Shown in pieces: positions 1 through 9,160 of a stretch of 64,000 bases of DNA. The stretch's first letter is position 1; every line of letters begins with the position of its first letter. Under the pieces are notes generated by a model. The model ran no database searches. It was not told the origin of the DNA and saw only the letters and a program-made list of their open reading frames with translations. Source of the stretch: Taenia hydatigena (lineage: Eukaryota > Platyhelminthes > Cestoda > Cyclophyllidea > Taeniidae); contig JADWOT020001577.1 in NCBI GenBank assembly GCA_036345935.2, positions 992,001 to 1,056,000 on the forward strand, read 5' to 3'. Position numbers and translations under genes: made by a program.

Positions 1-3000
1 TCAACTCACGAAGGAATTAAAATAAGGCCTTCATTATTGCAAGCAGTCATGTTTTGACTCGCAGGTTCGTGCTCGTGTTACATTCTCGCAGTAGTTGCAC
101 CCTGAGCAAATAAGAGGAGGCCGCTGAGGGTTTGGCGCATTGCGTAATCACATTACCCCGAATTTCCTTTTTGTTTCCTAATTGGTGCTTGCGACTCAAA
201 ACTGGCATCTAGGACAAGCGTTGGACGCCAAATCACTGGTAATTTTGCTGCCTCGTCAGTACTGCCCTTGTAAAAGCGGGTGCAACGCATAAGGCCATCA
301 GTGAAGCGGAGTGAGAGAATTGTGGTCGCTTAAAGGGGAGGTCTGTACAGGGAAAAAAGCAGAGTAGACCCATAAGAAGTGGCTTAGCACAGATGAGATT
401 GCAACACCAATGCAAACATCATGGTCTTTAAAGAAAATAGGCTTTTTACGCGAATCGCGTGGTGGATCGTGAGCGCACACGGCGTGATTGCTTTGATGAT
501 GCACTACAGTTCCTCTTCATCTTTCTTCATTTTGACCTTCTGTATTTTTTGGACCAAAATGTTCTTTGATATTACAGGCGACTGCAAGTCACCACAACTC
601 TGATGATACAGTTCTCTTCCTTACCAATCCCCTCACGTGCAGTAGCAGAAAGTTTGTTCTGCGAGCAGTTGTTATTTCCTATAATTTTTTTTAACTTGGT
701 ATCAGTGATGATCCCAGTCCTTGCGGTAGACAAGGTTGACCATCAATGGAATCGGTTTCCAGCAGCAGTCCAAAACGTTAAAATTCAGCCAATTTTTAGC
801 TGATTTGCACTTCTAGGGGCCTGAGATGATCCATCACCTGCGTAGTTATTTATTGCTGTTCAATGCCTTGCTGCAGAATAGTGTTCACGGAAAAACCAGT
901 TTTGGTAGCGACCGCGTTTTGTATGAGTGCACCATCCACATCTGCATTGCTAGCGTTGGTGTCCAGCAAGAAAGGAAGGGCGCAAGATTAGAAGTCTGGT
1001 AATGCCAAAAAATTGTTGTGGGGCATAATTTTCGGTGCAAATCTTTCTGAATTTTATCGTGCTCTCACAACGCTTTGTGTAACGGACTTGCGATCCTAGC
1101 AATCACTCAAACCCAATGCCAGTACTGGCTATGCCTGCCTGGAAATTTAAGATACTGCCTGACTGGTCTGCGGCCGTCTGATCCTTACTTGCTATGTACT
1201 GCACTCAGCATCCTTTACTCAGTCTGTCATTCGATCATGCATTGCATATCGAGGTGGTTTTTTTTGCTTTACCCTCGTACGTGTTCGTTTTGAGAACTCA
1301 CGCGTGTCTTTTCGCAAATGCCTCAAAGTAAATAATTGCTTGAATTCGGCGGTCAGGGCAATATTTTTTCAAAAAGCAGAATTGATGCAGAGCATGCCAT
1401 TGAGAGGAGCACAGCACAATTAGACGACTTTAACTGCAAGCGCACGTGGTCTTGCGGCATGTCCAGCTGATGCTGTATCTGGAAATTCAAGACATGAAGA
1501 ATCATGGGTGATCAGGGTTGACGGAATGGAGTCATTGCATCACAAGGACTGTTGCTGAACAAATTGAACTGCGTAAACCTCTGTGTTTCTAGCAAAGGTG
1601 GATGCATTCATAAACTCTAGCGCAAGTCGTGCACAAACACGCAGTCATCACCGGCTTTTATCACTCCAAAAAATTGAAGGTCCTTTACCTGCCAAGCATA
1701 AGTGTGGCACCATAAATCCGACCTCACTCATGCTGGCATTATTTTTCTAACTCACTAGGCAAACGCTCCGTTACAAATGCGTGAGATACGTATTTGCCAG
1801 CATTCGACGTTAGTGCCTACAAAGGTAACACGTAGCCAACATTGGATTACCACCACTACTGATGAGCAGTCTGGTAGAAAGTGAGTAGCAATTTCAATGA
1901 GTGCCCGCCCATCTAGATGACAGTTCTTGAGTCTTGATATGTCATGGAGTAGCTATTAGAGGGATAGGAGGCAAAATAAACAAATTAATAGGAAAGTAGA
2001 ATCATAAATAGCTACGCTTAACACCATGACTAAAGGTGTCCATCGTTGTTGGACAGGTGAGGCGATGAATTCATTCCAGCGATTGGATGAGGTACCACGT
2101 TAGAATCACTGATAAGGAGGCGACAAAATGGATGACCAACGCAGCCAAGTACTGTGCATGCTTACTCATCGAGATCTCGTTATTTAGTGGAGTGTGATAC
2201 TGATGTAAGGAAAGAAAAATGCGCTGAGCCTTATTAGCACAAGTAAGTACTCAGTTTGTTAAGCATGGAAGTGCTGGGTCAGTTCACTTCCTGCTTAGGA
2301 CGTGCTCGAAGTAGGCAGTAGAACAATAGCATTCATGTGGGCGATGTTTGATCACAAAACAAGTTAATTTTTAACGCAGAGCAGAATGCTGTGATTGTGG
2401 TCGGGGTTGGTTTGCGATTGTATTAGTGGTAGGTCTGGTGTCTGTAAAATTTGAACAACCCTGATTGTTCCATCCAATTTTGTTTCCAGTTTCCTTTAGT
2501 GCTTCTCCACCATTCGCTGCATCGCCAAAGCGGTGTTTACTATGATGATCAAGCACAATATCGTGGTTGTGAGAATTCTGCCAGGCATCATTGCGCATTT
2601 GTGGTTATTAAAACTTTAAGCTGTTTCATGTGCACCTGCTTAATAAGGAACTAATTACGTCCTGTTTGAAATTTTGAAAGCAAAATTAGTGACGTATCCA
2701 GGGAGGCAACATATATGGATGAGGTTGAAACGGTAAGGCTATCAGTAAGAATTGCAGAAAAATGGTAGCAAAACATCTTTATCCGTAAGATATTTGGTTT
2801 TAGCCTCCTGCATTGTATGATCTGAGAGCTCTTGCAATTTCCTTATTACCATTCCCAAGGAAATCACGAGAGTCATCAACATTCTTCGCATTCTCTGACG
2901 CAGCATTACCATCGGCCCATTATCAGCGCCAAAGACGTTCTATCCCTCAAGATTCAGAACAATTACGTGAGCAGAATGATGCAAAACATGTGCACTAGAG

Positions 3001-3080
3001 AGATTTTTAATTATGCGTTGGTTCTTCTAAATAGATAAAAAACTTGGAAGGAAGTAGATTTACTCCGCAGCTACGAAATC
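1..3080. other. No supported gene
   Basis: Only short, unrelated open frames are present on either strand (up to about 75 codons), none with a recognisable motif, splice context or paralogue elsewhere in the window. I see no RNA gene and no cassette repeat here. Homology to the cassette begins near 3085. Confidence 0.5.
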
Positions 3081-3777
3081 CTTCAAGCTGATTGGTCTGC
3101 GACATGACGCACAAATGTCATTTCCCGCAGTAGTGGGCGCATTAACATCAGACCGCAACTTCCTTGATGATACCTGTGCATTGTAACGACTCAAGAGAAT
3201 GGAAAATGAACTTTTAAGCGGGAACGATGACTCTCACGTAAGCCAACCTTCAGCTAAAATGTGGAAATTAAGGACAAATGATCTCCGATTTGTTTCACTA
3301 GTCTTTGAACTGATTTTAACTTCAGTTCGGCACTTCTGTTTATTAAGAATTTAACTAAAGCAAGAGAACTCAAGCAAAGGAATAGAACTATAATTGGCAA
3401 GTTGTCCCTCACTTCTGTGTAAAGCACTTGCTAGCAGACATTGGCAAGTTTTATGTGAAAGTCGTCAACGCTTAAAACTGAATATTTGAGGTTGTATCAG
3501 TCTTGCCTGCTTTTCTATTCTTCGTCAAGCATTCGCTGTCTGCAGCGCGATTGTAAGAATTTGCGCCAAAATAGGAGCTAGGTTTCTTTGGCCTAAACAG
3601 CATACGAGGGTAGACGATGGAAAGCAAAAAGAGTTATGGGTAATGAAAGTTCTTATTTCTTGCAGTTTATATTCTACGGTAATCACAATGATTCAGTGAC
3701 CAGATTTATGAAAATCTAACACAAGGCGTGGTGGGGAGGGGCGAGAAATGGTCATCACGTCACCGCTTCAACCGTAC

Positions 3778-4105
3778 CATGGACAACACACCAGGTGGGA
3801 GAGGTGATGGTGAGCAAAGCCACGTGCGAACTCGCGACTTGACCCCCATGTGCGTTGACCCCAACAAAGAGTAGGATGGGTGCACACATCAGCGATTTGG
3901 CCAGGGTAACTTTTTTCCCACGTGCGGAATCAGTTCGAGTGTGCGTGATTACGGAATCAAAATGATAAGAGGGAATCGCAGATTTTGGGAGCTGCGGTAT
4001 AAAACAGACTGCTTGGATGCACAAGGAAAGAAATTCGGCTATGACGAAAGGGTCAACTTAGCCCAAAATAGCTACGTTAAGGGCAAGCAGAAAATTTTGC
4101 AATAG
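3778..4105 (+). pseudogene. R1: relic of R-family gene (helical C-terminus)
   Basis: The plus-strand frame begins MDNTPGGRGDGEQ at 3778, meets a TAG at 3872, and continues in the same frame from 3875 to a TAG at 4103. The second part is basic and helical, with the core DCLDAQGKKFGYDERVNLAQ. The same core occurs on the minus strand at about 51300-51480 and 55880-56080, and as degenerate copies near 33900 and 44100. Recurrence at several loci, with the same residues kept while indels shift the frame, suggests a once-coding exon. The in-frame TAG recurs at the equivalent place in the 51.6-kb copy but not in the 56.1-kb copy, so this is either an old nonsense mutation or an unrecognised splice boundary. 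A FLYWCH-type zinc-finger origin is only inferred (see 43830-44720). R1 is convergent with T1. Confidence 0.4.
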
Positions 4106-4328
4106 TTTGGAACATGATGTCGAGGCACACTAAAAGATGTAAAGATCCACTCACGTATCCACAGTGCCTCAGTTATCCACTTGCTAAAGGTCGTATTGTC
4201 TGTGATATTTGTTTTAACAGTCAGCAGCAGGCACACTGGCATCCACCATCTTATTAAAATGATTTTATCTCACAAATGCAGGCAAAGCTTTTACGCTAAA
4301 GTACACGACTGGTATTGACATCGATTCC

Positions 4329-4562
4329 TCAGCCGATCGCATTAGTTAACACCCCACTCTGGGCAAAACTGTCTCTTTTAATTGGCCTGCAATGTGACGC
4401 ACAAAAGTCGTGCTCCTCAGTGTCTAGAGCATCAGCGCCAAACCATGGTAACCAATAGTGTCGCCGCAGCCAGTTCCTTGTCACACAAGCAGCTTTCTTG
4501 GTGGTATCTATGCATTGGAACACATGCTTGTTCTCTTCTTGAACAGTAACTCGGGACGACAA
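4329..4562 (-). CDS. T1: conserved hypothetical open frame
   Basis: Minus-strand frame of 77 codons ending with TGA at 4329. It contains CIDTTKKAACVTRNWLRRH, then WFGADALDTEEHDFCASHC, and ends LTNAIG. Paralogous segments lie on the plus strand at about 50850-51064 and 55436-55675. There an internal TAG replaces the Trp codon of the NWLRR segment, so T1 is the most open of the three. Cysteines and histidines are plentiful (FCASHC), but I recognise no family. No ATG supports the 5' end; the open frame probably begins inside an exon. It lies downstream of P1 on the same strand and tail-to-tail with R1. It could be an untranslated repeat that happens to be open, so confidence as a functional gene is low. 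Confidence 0.3.
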   Translation of the reverse strand: MSSRVTVQEENKHVFQCIDTTKKAACVTRNWLRRHYWLPWFGADALDTEEHDFCASHCRPIKRDSFAQSGVLTNAIG

Positions 4563-4903
4563 TTAGCACAATTTGCCAATTTCGAGCAACTTCATTAAAT
4601 GAATATCAAGAAGCTGTGCCACCATGGCGTCACCGCCTTTACCCGGCCAAAGGCTGGCAATGCCAAAACAGATTCTAAACATTCAAGTACAGTTTCGATT
4701 CCTGTTTATAATTTAAAGCGGCAGGGAGGGAAATTCACATTTGAAATGAGAAAAACTGCTTAAAGCGTGGTCAGGCGTATGTTTTGGAGATTTGACTGCA
4801 CATGCTTCGGGTCGGTAGTTCAACTCTACAAAAGCAATACCGTTGCGGCAAAGAGCGATGTAATGCGTTTCGGCAAAGGACCCCAGAATAATGCCTTTGT
4901 AAT

Positions 4904-4909
4904 TTTATT
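4904..4909 (-). terminator. Poly(A) signal for P1
   Basis: AATAAA on the minus strand, about 80 nt past the P1 extended stop. The context is shared by other P copies (near 49620, 54200, 58470 and 60890), which supports P as a real transcription unit. Confidence 0.55.
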
Positions 4910-4986
4910 TAAAGCAATATATTATAGAGCATAGAAGAATTGACAAGTGAATTCGGGAGAACCGGCCGTTGTCCATCCAAACTCAG

Positions 4987-5288
4987 TCACTGTCTGACCC
5001 TATTTACGGCATCTCTTATTTGTGCAAACTAAATTACGCGCTTTTGCTTACCTGCGTGGTATGATAGAATGTGGACTTCGTTGCGACTTTGCATTTGCAG
5101 AGAGACTTTCCCTCAGCTAGAGTAGTTAGCCGCGTTACCCGATAATAATAATCGCATCCCACACCGTCCGGATTTGTTCTATGATATTGGAGGTGTATAG
5201 CCCTCACGAAAGTTAACACTGAGTCGCAAAATGTGTTAGTTGGATTAGATTGCAAAATAATTACCAAAGCTAGTACCAGAAACGTCAT
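4987..5288 (-). CDS. P1: small secreted protein, P family
   Basis: ATG at 5288 opens a frame with a hydrophobic start (MTFLVLALVIIL) that looks like a signal peptide, then a Cys (NTFC), the segment RAIHLQYHRTNPDGVGC, the segment YYYRVTRLTTLAEGK and the motif SLCKCK. Read straight through, it stops at TAA (5036-5034), giving about 84 residues. A GT at 5051 and an AG at 5029 bracket only 23 nt. Removing those would join the frame to FAQIRDAVNRVRQ with a stop at 4989-4987, matching the C-terminus of paralogue P4. A 23-nt intron is unusually short, so this may instead be a frame lesion. Four cysteines follow the presumed signal. The helix-then-strand pattern faintly recalls the N-terminal half of secreted cystatins, but no QxVxG is present. 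It lies downstream of S1 on the same strand, with AATAAA downstream. Confidence 0.5.
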
Positions 5289-6208
5289 GTTCAAAACCTC
5301 GTGTGACCTGAGAAACTGTTAGCGTGTCTATTCACACCGTTGTATCACACCTGGATTTGGGTTGACTCACCCATGATGCGGGGGAGAAGTCACAACAAGT
5401 TGTGCATGGGCAGAATGACGCGTTTAACTTTTTTGTAAAGACACAAGGGACGTTTCGGTAATCGTGTAATAGGTGGCAGCAAAACCTGTCCATTAGGTGC
5501 AAAATCTATTCAAAGCACTTTTCTCCCTCACCACCACCCGGTTAAAGATGCTACGCATTCACCGAGTCAGCAGTGATCAAAGTATGCAATTTTATTTGAC
5601 AATGTATTGCAAGTGCCGCAGAGAGCCAAAATAAGTTAGCAATCATCTGCTAGTAGACCAACTTATCGTGACAGGGTGAATCGGTGTTAAAGTAATTTTG
5701 AGTTTGTTAATCTTAGGGCATCATTGATGATTTGATGCAATCCCTTTTGGAATAGAGGCTGGAGTCAACAGCAGGCCTTGAATCCCAAACCACGAAAGTG
5801 GAATGACTTACTTATGGATCGGCGTAAACTGCACAAATTTCGAGAAGATAGTAATTGCGATGCACAACTGACTCGTACCAATTCTAAACCTGTGTCCCTA
5901 GACCTTACAAGCAGCTGCAGTTGCGAATCATCCCATTCAGATCTAGGCACTCCCCAAGTGACCTGACTCTAGGCTGGAAGAGCACATCATTGAATAGCGT
6001 CAGCCATTTCATCCCACTGCACGCCTCAATCATATTTAAGTTATTGTTATCCATTATTCAAAAGTATAAACACAGGCCCTGCGAGACTTGCACACGTTTA
6101 TTCACTGAGAATCGCCATAATATAAGCGCGTTTGAACAAGTAACTTGAATTGATATGCCACTAAAATTTGGAGCTCATCAGTGCGTTGATTTTGAGAGGA
6201 AGAAACGC

Positions 6209-7475
6209 TCAGCGTTTTCTCTCAAGTAGCTGAGTTGATTGTGCTGAAGTCGTATGCCGAGTTGCCAGTGTGGTGGTGGAGACGTCAATTGGAACGATCG
6301 CTGTAGAATGAGTGGAAGACGGACACTTCGCAAGGTGTCGGGTGAGCAAACTGCGACGGCTAAATGATGCAGCACAGCGGGGGCGGCGCCAGCGCTTCAC
6401 ATCCATGTGTGTCTGCAAGTGCGCCCGCAGATTCGAACCATCTGCAAAGGCGCGTTGGCAGGTTGAATAGACGAAGGGCCTTTCGCCTGTGTGCATGCGC
6501 TCGTGACCCTGAAGAAGCCATTTGCGTGAGCATGCCTTATCACAAAAGCGACATTTCCATGACAGTGTGTGATTCTTCCTATGCGTATGCAGAGCGGCAG
6601 CGCTTTTGTATGCTCTTCCGCACTCTTGGCACTTCCATTTCGGTCGCGCTTCTTCGTCCACTCCCTCGGCATTCACATCACTGGAATTTGTAGGATAGTT
6701 GACATTGTTGTTTTTCCTATCGTTGTCATTCATCGTATCTTTGTTATTGTAATGAGAGACCCGCTATTTGGTAAGCTGGAGGCGGCATCATTGGGTTCGA
6801 CAACAGTTGTAATTCTGAACTTGTCAATTATGCTAAGCAGAATCGCTGACAGTATGTTGAGATACAAGAGAAGGCAGTCGGAGGTCTGCAGACCAAGTGT
6901 ACTAGGCAGTGTTGAAAGGCAGTATTGAGGAAGCTGAGACGGCATCAAAGGGTTAGAATTGGCAGGTAGAGAGTGAATCTGTGGGAGCGCTTCAATGGGA
7001 TTGATCAAGGAAAGGGGTGATGGGGATACAGGATGCGAGGACGGATGTGTAGGGCAATCTTTCGAAAGATTCTGTCCATTGCACCCGTATTCACGTTGAG
7101 ATAACTTTGATGCGTTGAAGTAGTGTGCTGATGGAGTGGAAGAAGTGTTGGCAGAATTCGATATGGCGGCTGTCGAAGTTGATGAGAGTATCGGGGACAT
7201 GGCAAAGGAGTTGAAGTGTGCCGATCCACAAATATGAATTTCTTTGTCCTTGTCGCTAAAGCATGCTGGCTTTGGAGACGCTTGGGTGGCAAGCGATAGC
7301 TCCAGAATGCTTGCTATGGAGAAGTTTAGGAGAAATGGGATAAAATTTGATGTGGATGTAAGCAAAACCCAACTAATTATGATGCGTGGGCTTGAGCAAG
7401 ACTGCATCTGACTGACAAAAAGGCAGAACGAATGCTGACAAAGATGGAGTGAAAAGGCATCTTACCGTATTTCAT
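6209..7475 (-). pseudogene. S1: decayed Snail-like zinc-finger gene
   Basis: Exon 1 is ATGAAATACG at 7475-7466, followed by GTAAGATG. Exon 2 encodes ASILELS, a Ser/Pro/Thr-rich middle and four fingers. Relative to its near-identical paralogue S7, one base is missing near 6766, so the N-terminal frame ends at 6730 while the finger frame (6733-6209) is separate. The third finger has lost its first Cys (FVYSTC for FVCxTC) and the fourth its first Cys (WRRPRC for WxCPRC). A second small indel after the fingers shifts the C-terminus. The canonical acceptor AG (7327-7326) reads AA. The promoter TATA is altered to TTTATAGG. Snail-family proteins are nuclear E-box-binding repressors; this copy should not make one. 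AATAAA lies at 6102-6097 (minus). Confidence 0.85.
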
Positions 7476-7784
7476 GGTCGAAGGGCGTCCGATGAGAGCA
7501 GTGGGGCATTGTTTGGCCCTATAAATTGCATACTCGAATCTCATTGGTATGACCCCTTACGACTCATTGGTCAATAGTGAGTGATTTAGATTCATAAGCA
7601 CAAACAATTATTAGAACTGCTCTATCTCGTCGGGTGATATAAAAGACAAATCAAATGCTGTACAAGTTTGATTTTAGTCCACTGATCTTTGCTATATGGT
7701 TTAGGGTGCAACAAGTATCCCCGCATCTGCATATCCATGGTTGACCACGTACTCTCAAACCTGATGCACGACTGTGAATGTGCG

Positions 7785-8558
7785 TCAGTGAAAGCTTTCA
7801 AGAGTCATTGCAATACCTGCAATCCTTCGCCAGCATATGAATGTCTTTGCCCTATACTTTTCATTGCTGGTAAAAATTGGTGCATTATTACAGCCGACAT
7901 TAGCGGTCAAATTGACAGATGAGCTTGAAGCGCGGACTTTAATGTTAAAGGAATCTTTTAAAATACAAATACTTGAAAACCCTAATGCAGCACTGTTGAA
8001 CTGTTTCCTGCTGTCTGTTCGATTTGCGGTAGTGGCGCTATCTATCACGAGACTCGTACTCAGTGCAGAGTTTAAATTGAGAAGGTCCTTAAAGACGGTC
8101 ACATGTTTGCTCAGTTGACCCCACTCCACCGTTGTCAGTTCTTTTTGGTAACGACTAATCAGCACATCAGAAACCATTGCAAAATCTCACAGCAGTAAGG
8201 GCACTTTTGTGCTAACAACAAATAAGACTGCCAATCAATATGCAGTGCTTAGAAACATGGTGGCTCGCAAACAATGGGATTATCTGTTATCCAAATAGCT
8301 CTATGCTGACGCTTCTGCGAATCTGTTGAACCTCGAAATTGTTAAAATAGCACTCACCTTCATAAACTCTTCCATCGTAAGGTTCTTTTTTAGCATTAGA
8401 AAGATGTCGTGAGCTGATCCACATAAACTGAAAGCAAGGTGGTGCCTGAATCTCAAGGTGTAGGGTGGGGAATGAATTAAGCCATTTACCTCATGTGGGT
8501 GCATAAGTAAGTGCTCAAGAAGTGTTGTGGAGCTTTCGATTGCATGTCCTTTCATCAT
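7785..8558 (-). other. V: possible two-exon gene upstream of S1
   Basis: The minus-strand open frame 8558-8358 (67 codons) ends LTMEEFMK directly at a GTGAGTG donor-like site (8357). The same MEEFxK/GTGAGTG junction occurs on the plus strand at 46098-46120 upstream of S5. A second minus frame, 8177-7785 (130 codons), contains TVEWGQLSKHVTVFKDLLNL, which recurs at 46340-46400 as VEWGQLSKHVAVFKGLLNL. Protein-level similarity across diverged copies and a shared donor suggest a coding past. No family is recognised, no acceptor is obvious before the second frame, and the copies upstream of S2 (27.9 and 29.5 kb) carry substitutions and stops. The region also has an open frame on the opposite strand (Q1), and only one of the two is likely real. 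Confidence 0.3.
7837..8118 (+). CDS. Q1: possible small secreted protein, divergent from S1
   Basis: ATG at 7837 opens 93 codons. A hydrophobic start (MNVFALYFSLLVKIGALLQP) looks like a signal peptide, followed by LTDELEARTLMLKESFKIQ and PNAALLNC. The copy at the window end (63831-64000) keeps this as LTDELGARLLILKDSFKMQ and PNAAMLKC with an open frame, although the DNA there has diverged more than its surroundings. The copy upstream of S5 (minus strand, start near 46663) has consecutive TAA and TAG stops. The ATG lies about 360 bp from the S1 ATG, so the two would share an intergenic promoter region. The antisense frame V overlaps it and is also open in the same copies, so coding sense is undecided. 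Confidence 0.3.
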   Translation: MNVFALYFSLLVKIGALLQPTLAVKLTDELEARTLMLKESFKIQILENPNAALLNCFLLSVRFAVVALSITRLVLSAEFKLRRSLKTVTCLLS

Positions 8559-8749
8559 TGCCTTCGACTAGGCTAATTACCTCATCCTATTACTTTTGGC
8601 TACACTCGACTTCATGAGCTCTTTTTACCATCCGTATGTGACATAGCACACTGAATACGTGAGAGAGTGATTCCTACCCATTAAGCATGTACAGGTGATG
8701 GAATCAAAAGGGAGCGATTTCTCCTACATTGACAAGTCACAATGATAGC

Positions 8750-9160
8750 TTGCAACCTCAGCGCCTGTGAAGTAATGCGATAACTGGACTTGAGTGGCGA
8801 TATGTAGCAATGCGTTCGTGTGAGAAAAGAGTAACCATTCTTTAAACCGTCCTTAAGATTACAAATAATTTCACTGAATAAAAAGCTATAGGAATGGATG
8901 TGCAGTATCCATTTTACAGGTTAACTTTACTTTGTTGTTTTGCTGGCACTTCTTTAATGACAAGTTCTTTCCCACTACACCGCTTGCATAATTCGGTCCA
9001 CAATCTGCAGTCCACTGCTTGTGTGCCAATCAACTTTAGGCCATTCCCAGAACATACACATTCCAACAGGTCTAACGGCTCTAATATTGGTCTTACATTT
9101 TCGCTGTTTTATTCAGTCTGTAACACGTTAATGATCTCCTGGACTTTCGTCGAGTAGATA
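8750..9160. repeat. Cassette 5' flank, repeated at 36010-36560
   Basis: Segments such as the one around 8765-8830 (GTGAAG then ATGCGATAACTGGACTT) and 8900-8990 (GGCACTTCTTTAATGACAAG) recur in the same order at 36040-36110 and 36300-36380, beside the S3 exon-1 relic. This marks the far upstream edge of the minus-oriented cassette. Nothing in it looks coding. Confidence 0.6.

Larger units (their letters stand above)
3085..8000. repeat. Cassette copy 1, direct repeat of 60.3-64.0 kb
   Basis: Positions 4631-8000 match 60621-64000 base for base over long stretches, in the same orientation, with only scattered differences and small indels. Positions 3085-3370 match about 60320-60615. The intervening 3371-4630 (the R and T segments) is absent from the second copy, which jumps from one block to the other at about 60618. 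The unit holds S1, P1, T1, R1 and the V/Q region in minus-oriented cassette order. Similarity drops beyond about 7740, where the second copy lacks about a dozen bases. The two copies lie about 56 kb apart. Confidence 0.85.

Noticed and set aside
5751..5966. Plus-strand frame RRKLHKFREDSNC...LGTPQVT, also open at 61783-61968
   Set aside because: It has no ATG, and the near-identical second copy only reflects recent duplication. The more diverged counterpart downstream of S5 (minus strand near 48540-48600) has an in-frame TAG, so the frame is not conserved. It is S-to-P spacer.
6364..6928. Plus-strand open frames of 109 and 119 codons
   Set aside because: They are antisense shadows of the S1 finger region. 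Similar shadows occur opposite S2, S5 and S7.
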